From the NCBI GenBank assembly GCA_007136585.1, contig SLGR01000092.1, positions 1-35,082 of the forward strand: a stretch of 35,082 nucleotides of DNA. Reading direction: 5' to 3'. Below, piece by piece: positions 15,340 through 24,540 of the stretch. A program made the position numbers and the translations under genes. The first letter of the stretch is position 1, and the number at the start of each line of letters is the position of its first letter. A model generated the notes under the pieces. That model worked only from the letters and a program-made list of their open reading frames with translations, was not told where the DNA came from and made no database searches. The stretch is from Candidatus Sumerlaeota bacterium (GTDB lineage Bacteria > CG03 > SLGR01).

Positions 15340-17115
15340 TTAAATTGATTGCATTTCAAACATCCGGCGGTATAATCCGGGAACCGCAAGGAGCTCCTCG
15401 TGGCGCCCCTCCTCCCTTTTAAAGCCGTCCTCCAGGACAATTATCTTATCCGCTTTGCGTACGGTGGAAAGACGGTGGGCTATAACCAGAGTGGTGCGGT
15501 TTTTCATAAGAGAATCAAGAGCTTCCTGGACAAGTTTCTCGGATTCCGTATCAAGGTGGGAGGTCGCCTCGTCAAGTATTAGTATCTCGGGGTCTTTTAT
15601 AAGGGCCCGGGCTATTGAGATCCGCTGTTTCTGTCCGCCTGAAAGCTTAACCCCCTTCTCTCCTACCACTGTATCATATCCCATGGGGAGCTGTGAAATA
15701 AATTCGTGGGCGTGGGCGGCCCGGGCGAACCTCTCAACCTCGCTCCGGGAGAACTCTCCCAGCCCGTAACATATGTTCTCCATTATGCTCATATTAAAAA
15801 GTATTACATCCTGCATTACCATGGCTATCTTTCCCCTCAGGGAGCGGATGGTATACTCTCTTATATCGGTCCCGTCTATAATTACGGATCCCTTAACCGG
15901 GTCAAAAAACCTGGGGACCATATTCACAAGGGTGGTCTTCCCAGCTCCCGAGGGTCCAACAAAAGCCGCTATATGCCCCCTGGGTATATCAAGACTGATA
16001 TTCTTAAGGACAAGCTCGTTTCTCTCGTATGCGTAAGAGACATCCCTAAACTCTATTTTATCCCGAAAGCTCTCAAGCGCCTTTGGGTTTTGCACCTGAA
16101 CAATATGATCACGTCGGTCAAGCACTTCGAAGATCCTTTCGGAGGCGGCAAGGCTGCGCTGAAGCTGCTGGTTTATACCGGCGAAGTGCTTGGCGGGAGT
16201 ATATATCCCTACCATATAACCGAGAAAAAGAAAAAAGTCACCCGGTGTTACCGTGCCGCGCAGGACCGCCCGGCCTATAACCGAAATGGCAAGGGCCACC
16301 CCCGCGGTAGCGAGAAACTCAATAAAGGCCCCCTGGAACGCGTCTATCCTTTCTGACCTGAGAACCAGGCTTATGAAGTTACGGTTAACCCTGTGCATAT
16401 TTCTCTGTTCCTCTTTTTCCATTGAGAAAACCTTTACAAGACGAACCCCCGATATTTTCTCAGCAAGAAAATCATATATCTCGGCCATTCGCTGGTGCCC
16501 CTTTCTTCCGAGTCGTCTGAGTTTTCTGGAAAACTTTATAAGAGGAAGTATTATTATGAAAAACCCGGCAAAAGTAAGAAGCGCCCAGCGCCAGTTAAAT
16601 ATAATTATAAGGGAAAAGAGAACTACAAGCATAAGTCCGTCCCGTATAAGCCGGGTGGGTATCTTGACTATGGATGACTCAAGGTACTTTACATCGTTAG
16701 TTATCCTGGAAAGGAGCTGCCCGGTAGGGTTTGCCGAATAGTAGGCCAGGGACTGGTAGACAAGGTGCCTGAATAACCTGTTTCTAAGGTCCATGGCCAC
16801 GTTCTGTCCGACATAAGCCATCAGGTATTTTGCCAGGAATTCGCATACCCCTTTAAGAAAAGCAAGGCTTATTATGAGAAGAGCAAGGTAGTTAACCGCG
16901 TTTTCTCTGGGTATCTCAAGGTTTATAAAAGGTATAATAAGGGGCGTATCGGCGGCAAAGATCATATCCATAACCGGTTTTACCGTTGTTATGAGCGAGG
17001 GCATAAGCAGCCCCACCAGGGAAAGAAGCACCATCCCTGTTATGAACCTCCCCCTGTAGGGTTTTATAAAACGGAAGAGTCTCTTTATTATCGCGTAATT
17101 GGTCAGTTTTTGCAT
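15340..17115 (-). CDS. msbA: MsbA-type lipid A/lipid-linked ABC exporter
   Basis: This 591-residue half-transporter has a six-helix membrane domain (about 20-320) and a nucleotide-binding domain with Walker A GPSGAGKT (387-394), Q-loop MQDVILF, signature LSGGQKQR (491-498), Walker B ILILDEATSHLD (511-522) and the H-switch in VIAHRLST. The length is normal for MsbA. It should flip newly made lipid A-core across the inner membrane as a homodimer. Its place directly after lpxA, with a 13-bp overlap, supports MsbA over a general multidrug exporter. It is followed by tRNA-Glu(CUC). Confidence 0.87.
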   Translation of the reverse strand: MQKLTNYAIIKRLFRFIKPYRGRFITGMVLLSLVGLLMPSLITTVKPVMDMIFAADTPLIIPFINLEIPRENAVNYLALLIISLAFLKGVCEFLAKYLMAYVGQNVAMDLRNRLFRHLVYQSLAYYSANPTGQLLSRITNDVKYLESSIVKIPTRLIRDGLMLVVLFSLIIIFNWRWALLTFAGFFIIILPLIKFSRKLRRLGRKGHQRMAEIYDFLAEKISGVRLVKVFSMEKEEQRNMHRVNRNFISLVLRSERIDAFQGAFIEFLATAGVALAISVIGRAVLRGTVTPGDFFLFLGYMVGIYTPAKHFAGINQQLQRSLAASERIFEVLDRRDHIVQVQNPKALESFRDKIEFRDVSYAYERNELVLKNISLDIPRGHIAAFVGPSGAGKTTLVNMVPRFFDPVKGSVIIDGTDIREYTIRSLRGKIAMVMQDVILFNMSIMENICYGLGEFSRSEVERFARAAHAHEFISQLPMGYDTVVGEKGVKLSGGQKQRISIARALIKDPEILILDEATSHLDTESEKLVQEALDSLMKNRTTLVIAHRLSTVRKADKIIVLEDGFKREEGRHEELLAVPGLYRRMFEMQSI

Positions 17116-17897
17116 ATCCCCCGCTCTGAGCCTGCGATAAACTCCGTAAGAACCCTTATATTGGAATCACTGCTCAGGGAGGGATCAGCGGATATCTTCT
17201 CAAGAGCCTGGGAAGTATTTATACCGGAACGGAAAATTATCCGGTAGGCTTTTTTAAGGCGGGATACCTCCTCCGGGGAATAGTTTCTCCGGGAAAGCCC
17301 CACAGTGTTAAGTCCGCTTACCCTGGCGGGATTTCCGGCTATTTTACAGAAAGGAGGGACATCCTTGGTTATCCTTGTACTGCCCCCTACAATGGAAAGT
17401 CTTCCCACCTTGGCAAACTGGTGAACGGGGGTAAGGCCTCCGACTATGGCCTGGTCCTGCACAGTTACATGTCCGGCCAGCGTAGCGCAGTTTGCCAGTA
17501 TAACCTCGTCTCCCACCAGACAGTCATGGGCGATATGCACGTATGCCATTATAAAAACACCGCTTCCAATCTCGGTCCTTATCCTTTCGGAAGTTCCCCG
17601 GTTAATCGTAGCGTACTCTCTCACAGTGCACCTGTCTCCCATAATAACCTCGGTATCTTCCCCGGAGTACTTGAGGTCCTGGGGAGGACCCCCTACAACC
17701 GCGCCTACACCTATACGGCATTCTTTTCCCAGGGTTACACGTCCGTCCAGAACAGCCCGGGGCTCTAAAACACAGTTATCCCCCACAACGGCGCGAGGCC
17801 CCACTATGGCGTAGGGGCCTACTGAGACGCCGGTTCCCAGCACGGCACCCTGTTCAACAATAGCCGTTCGGTGAATAAGAGTTCCGTTTTCTTTCAA
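17103..17897 (-). CDS. lpxA: LpxA, UDP-sugar acyltransferase (first step of lipid A)
   Basis: This 264-residue protein has hexapeptide repeats (about 10-180) and a helical C-terminal domain. The active-site segment VHIAHD carries H121 and H124 (equivalent to H122/H125 of E. coli), with H143 in LAGHV and H159 in PVHQF. The enzyme transfers an acyl chain from ACP to the 3-position of a UDP-amino sugar. With gnnA/gnnB-like genes in the same cluster, its acceptor may be the 3-amino sugar, giving an amide link (inference). The start is TTG, with AAGGAAAG upstream at good spacing. It lies 39 nt after lpxC-fabZ and overlaps msbA by 13 bp. Confidence 0.93.
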   Translation of the reverse strand: MKENGTLIHRTAIVEQGAVLGTGVSVGPYAIVGPRAVVGDNCVLEPRAVLDGRVTLGKECRIGVGAVVGGPPQDLKYSGEDTEVIMGDRCTVREYATINRGTSERIRTEIGSGVFIMAYVHIAHDCLVGDEVILANCATLAGHVTVQDQAIVGGLTPVHQFAKVGRLSIVGGSTRITKDVPPFCKIAGNPARVSGLNTVGLSRRNYSPEEVSRLKKAYRIIFRSGINTSQALEKISADPSLSSDSNIRVLTEFIAGSERGICKN

Positions 17898-17936
17898 ATC
17901 AATCTTTCCTTATAGAATCTGCAGCTCAGGGAGATG

Positions 17937-19232
17937 TTACCTTTCAACTATGGCGAACATAAATACCGCCTCGGCTATTTTCTTATCCCCGCAGTAACAC
18001 TCCCCTTCCACCCTCCCCCCTTTCTCCCGGGCCCGTTTAAGCCTGACACGGGACCGTATAGCGGCCGGGGGACGTACATCTCCGAAAAAAACAGCTTTTT
18101 CTATTATTATAAAGTAGGCAAGTTTCTTGTCGTCATCAGAACCCGAAAGAAGCATTACCGCTGAAGACTGGGCCATAAACTCCATAACCAGCACTCGCGG
18201 AAGAACCGGATCTTCAGGGTAATGTTCCCTGAAGTACGGTTCGTTAACAGTAATATTCTTAACACCGTGAGCGGTTTTCCCGGAAGGCTCCATAAATACC
18301 CTGTCCACAAGAAGGAAAGGGTACCTGTGCGGAAGGATCCTTATCAGTTCGGGAAGCTCTATCGTACGAGCTCCGGGAGGAGGCGCGGGAAGGCTTCTCC
18401 TTCGGGCTTTCCGCAGACGGCGGGCAAGTTCAACATTCGCGGCATGACCGCACCTGTTAGCGATAACCGCGGCGCGCAGCGGCGCGCCCAGGAGGTAAAG
18501 GTCCCCCATAAGGTCAAGTATCTTGTGCCTGACAAACTCGTCAAAAAACCTCAGGGTCGTATTTGTAATCTCTTTTTCGCCTATAACTATGGTATTTTCC
18601 AGGCTGCCCCCCATCCCAAGCCCGCGTTTTTTCAGCTCATTAATCTCTGACTCAAAACAGTAAGTCCTGGCCGCGGATATATTCTTAATGAAACTCTCCC
18701 GGTCGGGAGAGATGCTTATGAACTGCGATCCGGGCATACGGTCCCCGTAATGAATGGTAGCGCTTATTGAAAACCTGTCAGAGGGTATTACGGCAAGCTC
18801 AGTCCCTGATTCGTTAAGATAGACTGCTTCCGGGGGTGTAAAATACTCTCTTTCAGCATCCTGTTCAACCGTCCCGGCCTCAATAAGAGCCCTGGTATAA
18901 AAATCGGCGCTTCCGTCTCCCACCGGAAGTTCCCGCCTGTCTGTCTCAACAGTCAGGTTATCTATCCCCAGGCCGCAGCAGGCTGCCAGAAGATGTTCAA
19001 CGGTCTGCACCCTGGCCTTACCGTTTTCAACGGTGGTCCCGCGGGAGACATCCACCACAAGATCTATATCAGCCGGCACCGAAGGGCTGCCCGGAATATC
19101 CGTACGCACAAAGAGTATGCCCTGGCCGGGAGGAGCCGGTTTAAATACAAGGTTGGCGTGTTCTCCGGTATGAATCCCCACCCCGGAAAGCGTGATACTG
19201 CGCCCTATGGTGTGCTGCCTGTTTTTATTCAA
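17937..19232 (-). CDS. lpxC-fabZ: LpxC-FabZ fusion: deacetylase and hydroxyacyl-ACP dehydratase
   Basis: This 431-residue protein carries a full LpxC (about 1-280) and a full FabZ (about 290-431). The LpxC half has E79-H80 (VEHLLA), H236 and D240 ([10 protein letters not shown]) and H263 (CGHAAN), so the zinc site and catalytic residues are intact. The FabZ half has [13 protein letters not shown] and the catalytic pair H337 and E351 (VMEFMAQ). The sequence around that His is unusual: the family has GHFP and PGV, but here it reads EHYP and PRV. LpxC commits the pathway by removing acetate; FabZ makes enoyl-ACP for chain elongation, so the fusion may balance the two uses of hydroxyacyl-ACP. The TTG start overlaps lpxD by 8 bp. 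Confidence 0.93.
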   Translation of the reverse strand: MNKNRQHTIGRSITLSGVGIHTGEHANLVFKPAPPGQGILFVRTDIPGSPSVPADIDLVVDVSRGTTVENGKARVQTVEHLLAACCGLGIDNLTVETDRRELPVGDGSADFYTRALIEAGTVEQDAEREYFTPPEAVYLNESGTELAVIPSDRFSISATIHYGDRMPGSQFISISPDRESFIKNISAARTYCFESEINELKKRGLGMGGSLENTIVIGEKEITNTTLRFFDEFVRHKILDLMGDLYLLGAPLRAAVIANRCGHAANVELARRLRKARRRSLPAPPPGARTIELPELIRILPHRYPFLLVDRVFMEPSGKTAHGVKNITVNEPYFREHYPEDPVLPRVLVMEFMAQSSAVMLLSGSDDDKKLAYFIIIEKAVFFGDVRPPAAIRSRVRLKRAREKGGRVEGECYCGDKKIAEAVFMFAIVER

Positions 19233-20262
19233 CTCTTCCGGAGCTCTCCCTTTTTAATTTTTCAACCTGCTTAAAAAGGTCCGGAAGGCGTCTTATAAGG
19301 GCGTTTATCCTCCGCGCAGAAGAATGATTCATCGCCGGGTATCCCGAGACCTGCTGGCCGGGCTTTACATCCCTGGTAACCCCGGCCTGGGCCCCTACCT
19401 GCGCTCCGGCCCCTATCGTTATATGACCCACCACACCCGCCTGGCCGGCGAGTACGGCCCCGTCCTCCACTACGGTTGAGCCCGCTATACCTGCCTGTGA
19501 GACGATAAGACATCTTCTGCCCACTCTGACATTGTGGGCTATCTGAACCAGGTTATCTATCTTCGTGCCTTCACCGATTACAGTATCCCCGGGGGATCCC
19601 CTGTCAATACTGACATTGGAACCTATTTCAACATCGTCATGTACGATAACGCTTCCTACCTGCGGAATTTTTTTATGCCCGTCTTTCCCGGAAACAAAAC
19701 CGAAACCCTCGCCCCCTATAACAGCCCCGGGGTTTACTATCACCCGGGATCCCAGACGTATATCCTCCATCAGGGTTACATTAGGGTACAAAACACACTC
19801 TGACCCTGTCTCTACGCCTCGTCCAATGTAGCATCCGGGATAGATAACAGTTCCCGGGCCGACCCGGGCGCCGGCCTCTATCCGGACAAAATCTCCCACG
19901 CTTACCCCTTTCTCCAGAACAGCCTCTCCGTCTACCGAAGCAAGACGGCTCACCCCGCTGAAAGGACAGGGCCTGGAGCCGTAAATGGCCCCAAGCACCT
20001 TTCTGAATGAATCAGAGGGATCCTCAGTTATAATATAAGATGCTTCACCCTTAAGCTCAGTTTCGGGGGGGATAAGAATACATGTGGCGCGGGTGTGTTC
20101 AAGATATTTGCGGTACCTGGGATTGGCAAAGAAAGTTATATCCCCTTCCTTTGCGAACTCAATAGTATTTGCACCCGTAATCTCAGCCGAGGAAGAACCT
20201 TTAAGAATTCCTCCCGCTATCTCTGCCGCCTCTTTAAGTGTGATCTTATTCGTGCTTTTCAT
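19225..20262 (-). CDS. lpxD: LpxD, UDP-3-O/N-acylglucosamine N-acyltransferase
   Basis: This 345-residue protein has the N-terminal uridine-binding domain (about 1-100), hexapeptide repeats (about 108-310) and a helical tail. The catalytic histidine is in [11 protein letters not shown] (H243), and the typical [10 protein letters not shown] stretch precedes it. It adds the second acyl chain, at the 2-amino group. The ATG at 20262 follows GAGAGG at 4 nt spacing and is preferred over an in-frame TTG four codons earlier. The gene is separated from ompH by 123 nt, in which I see no gene, and overlaps lpxC-fabZ by 8 bp. Confidence 0.93.
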   Translation of the reverse strand: MKSTNKITLKEAAEIAGGILKGSSSAEITGANTIEFAKEGDITFFANPRYRKYLEHTRATCILIPPETELKGEASYIITEDPSDSFRKVLGAIYGSRPCPFSGVSRLASVDGEAVLEKGVSVGDFVRIEAGARVGPGTVIYPGCYIGRGVETGSECVLYPNVTLMEDIRLGSRVIVNPGAVIGGEGFGFVSGKDGHKKIPQVGSVIVHDDVEIGSNVSIDRGSPGDTVIGEGTKIDNLVQIAHNVRVGRRCLIVSQAGIAGSTVVEDGAVLAGQAGVVGHITIGAGAQVGAQAGVTRDVKPGQQVSGYPAMNHSSARRINALIRRLPDLFKQVEKLKRESSGRVE

Positions 20263-20385
20263 TTGGCCTCTCAATCGATGAGCTCGCAGGGACGGCTCAA
20301 GTTATCAGCGTGCTAAATTCGCGAAACTTACAGTAACCTCCCGCGCGCAGGCGTTTAAGGGTTCAGGTCCGGGATCAGGGCAACC

Positions 20386-20904
20386 CTAACGGTACTCTTC
20401 GTTCAACCTGTTTATGACCTTATCCGTGATATTCTCAACCGAATGTGTGGAGTAAAGAACAGTATCCTCTTCAAGTACGACCGTAAAGCCCTTTTCCTCG
20501 GAGATCTGTTTAACGGTCTCATAAATTGCTCCTAGAATCCTGTATTTGAGTTCCGTTTCCTTATCAAGTATCCTATCTCTGCTTTCCTCCATTAGTTCGT
20601 CCAGCTTTTCGCGATGAACCTGTATCATATCACGAAGCTCCTCCGCTTCTGACTCGGAAAGGGTCTCCTTCTGTGTATCAAGGCGCCGGGCAAGAGCATC
20701 TATCGCCTGCTGTCCGGATTCTATCTCCTCCCTTTCACGGTCCATAACCTCTCTTATCTGTTCACGCGATTTCTCCACAGCCTTAATCTCATCAAAGACC
20801 CTTTCGATATTAACATACCCTATGCGGGTAGCCGTTATCCGTACCGCCGAAGCGGGCATAGCGGAGAAGAGCAGAAACCCTGTTAAAAGGATATATGCGC
20901 GCAT
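20386..20904 (-). CDS. OmpH/Skp-family periplasmic chaperone
   Basis: The protein has about 172 residues with a signal peptide (MRAYILLTGFLLFSAMPASA) and then the OmpH pattern: a strand with IGYVNIERVFDEIK, a long charged helical hairpin (about 45-120) that forms the tentacles, and a closing strand with GFTVVLEEDTVLYS. Skp trimers hold unfolded outer-membrane proteins on their way to BAM. The start at 20904 is 4 nt past the bamA stop; a longer frame to 20949 lies inside bamA and would spoil the signal peptide. The order bamA-skp-lpxD is widespread. Confidence 0.9.
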   Translation of the reverse strand: MRAYILLTGFLLFSAMPASAVRITATRIGYVNIERVFDEIKAVEKSREQIREVMDREREEIESGQQAIDALARRLDTQKETLSESEAEELRDMIQVHREKLDELMEESRDRILDKETELKYRILGAIYETVKQISEEKGFTVVLEEDTVLYSTHSVENITDKVINRLNEEYR

Positions 20905-20908
20905 GCGA

Positions 20909-23170
20909 TTAATAAAAAATGTCTCCCAGTGTAAAATACCACTGGGCACCTCTGGGACGTTTATCTAAACCGTAACCCCAGTCAAGACGTATGGGAAAAC
21001 CCGGCATCTTGAACCTTATTCCCACGCCGTAACCGCGTTTAAGCCTGTGTTTCTCCGTACCTGCGGCAAGCGTTATATCGCTGCGGTTGAGCCACGAACC
21101 GCCCACATCATAGAAAAATGCCCCCTGGATAACCGTTCTTCCTTCCTCGGATATAAGGGGAAACTTAAGCTCAATATTGCTTACAAGTTTATAATTACCT
21201 CCACCGGCAGGTCCTATATCGCCGTAGTACTCGTATCCCCTTACGGATTCAGCTCCTCCTACAAGAAACCTTTCATAAAGGGGAACATCCTCCGTGGAGC
21301 CGTAAGCGAAAGCGGAACCGAGTCTGAGGTTCAGGGCCAGGACCAGCCTCCATACTACAGGCTGGAAATAGGCGGCGTTGAACCTGGTTTTCATGAAACT
21401 CTGGTCTCCCCCCAGGATTCCCCCGGCGATCTGGTTGGATAACCTCAGGTAATACCCTTTACTGGGGTCAAAAGGGATATCCCGCGCATCATAAGTAACG
21501 TTGGGTGTGATGCTCGAAGTAGTTTCAGCATCCTCAAGAACAAAATCTTCAATAGAAGCATCTATGTTGTACTGCCTCACCTGCTCCAGTGAATACCTGG
21601 CCTGAGCCGTAAACTCCCTTGTAAAATGTCTTCCAAGCATAAGGCTCCCGCCGCTTCTGCGCTCGTCATAACTTCCGGATATAGTCTCACCCCTGAAATA
21701 CCTGCGGCGAACTGTATTATAAAGGCTTGCTCCAAACGGAGTAGGGGTATTAAAAAGCCACGGCTCATGAAAATCAAGCCTGTAATTCTGTTTTCTGGCC
21801 CCGAACTCCCACATGGCCGAAAGCCTCTGTCCCCTGCCGAAAAGATTTTCCTGCGATACTCTTATCATACCCACCAGGCGGTCTTCAGAAGAATACCCGG
21901 CTCCGAGGCTGGCCATCCCGGTTTTCTGTTCCTCAACATGAAAGACCAGGTCTGTCCTGTCCGGAGGGCCGGCCGGAAGCATATCTATCATAACATTGGA
22001 GAAAAAACCCGTCCTGAATATACGGGCCTGGGAGTCCCTTACCTCCTCAAGATTAAACGGGTCCCCCGGAGACACATCTATTTCCCTTTGTATAACATAA
22101 TCCCGGGTGACATGGTTCCCCTCAATGTGAATATCCCTTATGAAAACTTCCGGGCCCTCATTTATGTTAAACTCTAAATCAACCTTCCCTGTCTCCTCAT
22201 CAACATTGAATCTGGGTTCAGCCGCAAGCCTTATATGACCAAGAGTTCCGTAGAGCTCGTGGATATCCGCCATTATCTCTTCCACTCTTTCATCAGAGAA
22301 AACAACGCCGGGCCTTACCCTGATAGACTCCTTAAGTCTGCTGTCAGACACCTTAAGGTTTCCCGTAAAACTTACTTCCCCCAGAGTGTACTGCCTCCCC
22401 TCGTCAATCACCACTGTTATGTACATCCTTTTTCTTTCGGGATCAAAAGTTATCACCGGCTCCTTTATCTCAACATTCAGGTAACCGTTATTCCTGTAAT
22501 AGGTGTTAATGTCGCGGATACCTTCGTCCAGTTTATCCTGCTCAAAGACCTTGCCTTCCTTGAGATCTATCATCCTGGAAACACGCCGGAAGTCGCCCCG
22601 GAGCACCCCCAGTATGGAGAGTTTCTCCACTTCTATTTTATGCCCTTCCTCAACATAGTATGTAACCTTGATATTACCTGTTTCCGGGGATTCCTCGGTG
22701 AAAACCTCTACCCTGGCGTCGGCATACCCCCGACCCCGGTAATACCTTTCTACCGCTGCGGATCCCCTCCGCGCGAGAAACTCATCAAAAAAACCGTCTT
22801 TTTCAATCTCAAGCTGCCTCCTGAGAACCCGGGCCCGGAGCTCCCGGTTTCCCTTAAAGGAAATATCCTCAACCAAGGGCTTCTCCTTTACGGTATATAT
22901 GACCCTGACGGATTCTTCTGTAACCTCTTCCAGTGAGACTGATACGTCGTCAAACTTATTAAGCGCGTATATCGCGCCCAGATCCTCCCCGGCGGCGGAA
23001 GGAGAGTAATCCTGCCCCGGTTTAAGTGATATCTCTTCAAGGATTCTGCTCTCGGAAACTTTATCGTTTCCCCTTATAATAACTTCGTAGACCTCCCTGG
23101 CTATTCCCGCGGAACGGGAAAGGAGTATAATAAGGAAAAACAGAATCGTTTTTTTTATCTTTACCCTCAT
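20909..23170 (-). CDS. bamA: BamA outer-membrane assembly factor
   Basis: This 753-residue protein has a signal peptide (about 1-24), five POTRA domains (about 26-420) and a 16-strand barrel to the C-terminus. The conserved VRGYEY motif (lid/L6 loop, family VRGF/Y) is present in FLVGGAESVRGYEY, and the last strand ends in an aromatic residue (LGDIFY). It inserts barrel proteins into the outer membrane. The ATG follows GAGG at good spacing. It lies 166 nt after tRNA-Val and directly before skp. In that gap I see no gene and no convincing promoter. Confidence 0.95.
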   Translation of the reverse strand: MRVKIKKTILFFLIILLSRSAGIAREVYEVIIRGNDKVSESRILEEISLKPGQDYSPSAAGEDLGAIYALNKFDDVSVSLEEVTEESVRVIYTVKEKPLVEDISFKGNRELRARVLRRQLEIEKDGFFDEFLARRGSAAVERYYRGRGYADARVEVFTEESPETGNIKVTYYVEEGHKIEVEKLSILGVLRGDFRRVSRMIDLKEGKVFEQDKLDEGIRDINTYYRNNGYLNVEIKEPVITFDPERKRMYITVVIDEGRQYTLGEVSFTGNLKVSDSRLKESIRVRPGVVFSDERVEEIMADIHELYGTLGHIRLAAEPRFNVDEETGKVDLEFNINEGPEVFIRDIHIEGNHVTRDYVIQREIDVSPGDPFNLEEVRDSQARIFRTGFFSNVMIDMLPAGPPDRTDLVFHVEEQKTGMASLGAGYSSEDRLVGMIRVSQENLFGRGQRLSAMWEFGARKQNYRLDFHEPWLFNTPTPFGASLYNTVRRRYFRGETISGSYDERRSGGSLMLGRHFTREFTAQARYSLEQVRQYNIDASIEDFVLEDAETTSSITPNVTYDARDIPFDPSKGYYLRLSNQIAGGILGGDQSFMKTRFNAAYFQPVVWRLVLALNLRLGSAFAYGSTEDVPLYERFLVGGAESVRGYEYYGDIGPAGGGNYKLVSNIELKFPLISEEGRTVIQGAFFYDVGGSWLNRSDITLAAGTEKHRLKRGYGVGIRFKMPGFPIRLDWGYGLDKRPRGAQWYFTLGDIFY

Positions 23171-23336
23171 ATCAACCTCTATCTTTCATTCCCCCTTCTA
23201 ATGCTGCTGAACTCTATCCCGGAAAAACGGTTCTCCTGTATTGCGGCAATAATAACGCGCTACCCTCACAGGGCATGCGCCTCTCCGATGTTAAATTCCT
23301 AAAATACAGGAAATTTTAAGCCGGATTGATAAAAAA

Positions 23337-23413
23337 TGGTGGGCGGAACAGGATTTGAACCTGTGACTTCTGCCGTGTAAGAGCAGCGCTCTAGCCAACT
23401 GAGCTACCCGCCC
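23337..23413 (-). tRNA. tRNA-Val (anticodon UAC)
   Basis: Full cloverleaf on the minus strand: acceptor GGGCGGG/UCCGCCC, D-arm GCUCAGUUGGCUAGAGC, anticodon stem CUGCU/GGCAG with loop CUUACAC, T-arm CAGG/CCUG with UUCAAAU, discriminator A and encoded CCA. The anticodon UAC reads GUA and probably other Val codons. Its 5' end is 1 nt past the stop codon of the PP-loop gene. Six T follow the CCA directly. Confidence 0.96.
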
Positions 23414-23414
23414 A

Positions 23415-24404
23415 TCATATTCTGTAGTTCTCGACTTCCCTGCTGCTGAAAGCTCTGGCGCTTAACCCTCCCCTGCCTTTGCAATTATAATAAATAAATT
23501 TGATTTCTTCATCCCCGCCGGCATCCGTATACCTTCCGCAGATTCGGGCCATAAGAAAAATATTCTCATCGGAAACTCTCCCCGACCCTATACAAAGAGG
23601 CCCTTTTTTATCAGCCGGCTTAAGCTTTATGCTCTCATCCGGAGCGGTTGATTCAAGAAGCTCGTTTTCCGCCTTGTTCCGTCCCGCTATTACTTTAAAA
23701 CAGGGGCCTATCCTGAAATGCCGCCCTATATTAAGAAGCTTTATCTCGCTTTCATCCGCCTTGCCCGAGTTTTCTATCAGATCTCTCAGTTTCTCAGAGT
23801 ACTCTTTCATGGTAAGACGGCACCCTCCGGCAGGGGATTCAAATTTCTCTATCCCTAACTCTGCGGCAAGCTCCAGCTGCCGCCTGCGGGATCTGCCCGA
23901 GATATCAAGCAGGGTGTTACGGTCCACCAGCCCGGTTTTTTCAGGGACGGTGGGTTCCAGGAGCCGGGCGCTCAGGGGCCTTAAGACCAGACCTTCTGCG
24001 CCGGATTCCCTGTCTATGAGGTTCATCGTCTCGCGCCTCTGTGACATAGGACGCTGTCCTATGACCTCCCCCGTGACTATAAAATCCGCCCCCTCCTGCC
24101 GCATAATCTCAAGAGCCTTCTTAAACTGGTAAATGCGACAATCTATGCAGGGATTCATATTCTTGCCGTAACCGTGTTTCGGGTTCTCAACTATCCTTAA
24201 AAAATCATCCCCGAAATCAGCTCTGCGAAACAGGTATCCAAGCTTATCTGCCGCATTTTTTGCGATATCAGATGCCCGGAGGCCAGCCGCAAACGGGTTC
24301 CTGAAATACAGGCATACTCCTTCTACAGCCTGTTTCTTCATTATTGCAGCGGCAAGAATTGAGTCAAGACCGCCGGAGACCAGAAATACAGCCCTTGCCT
24401 TCAT
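23415..24404 (-). CDS. ThiI-like PP-loop enzyme, probable tRNA-thiolation type
   Basis: This 329-residue protein has the PP-loop SGGLDS (10-15), a CxxC pair (C86, C89 in NPCIDCR) and a third cysteine, C195, in GGCR. The N-terminal two thirds resemble ThiI/MnmA-type adenylating tRNA sulfurtransferases. The last third (about 215-329) looks like the NFACT-R-type RNA-binding domain found at the end of some ThiI-like proteins. It lacks the N-terminal THUMP domain of ThiI. A role in tRNA thiolation is family-based inference. It is placed exactly between tRNA-Glu(UUC), whose 3' end is 14 nt before the ATG, and tRNA-Val, which starts 1 nt after its stop. I see no ribosome binding site in the 14-nt leader (nine T and AACAA). 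Confidence 0.82.
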   Translation of the reverse strand: MKARAVFLVSGGLDSILAAAIMKKQAVEGVCLYFRNPFAAGLRASDIAKNAADKLGYLFRRADFGDDFLRIVENPKHGYGKNMNPCIDCRIYQFKKALEIMRQEGADFIVTGEVIGQRPMSQRRETMNLIDRESGAEGLVLRPLSARLLEPTVPEKTGLVDRNTLLDISGRSRRRQLELAAELGIEKFESPAGGCRLTMKEYSEKLRDLIENSGKADESEIKLLNIGRHFRIGPCFKVIAGRNKAENELLESTAPDESIKLKPADKKGPLCIGSGRVSDENIFLMARICGRYTDAGGDEEIKFIYYNCKGRGGLSARAFSSREVENYRI

Positions 24405-24418
24405 TTGTTAAAAAAAAA

Positions 24419-24496
<78 letters not shown>

Positions 24497-24540
24497 ACCA
24501 AAAATCTTGTATGTAAATAGTAATAAAAAATAAACGCTTG

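Noticed and set aside
24405-24418. T9 tract read as a standard terminator
   Set aside because: There is no separate GC hairpin before it and a gene starts 5 nt later; it is reported as a tRNA-linked U-run instead.
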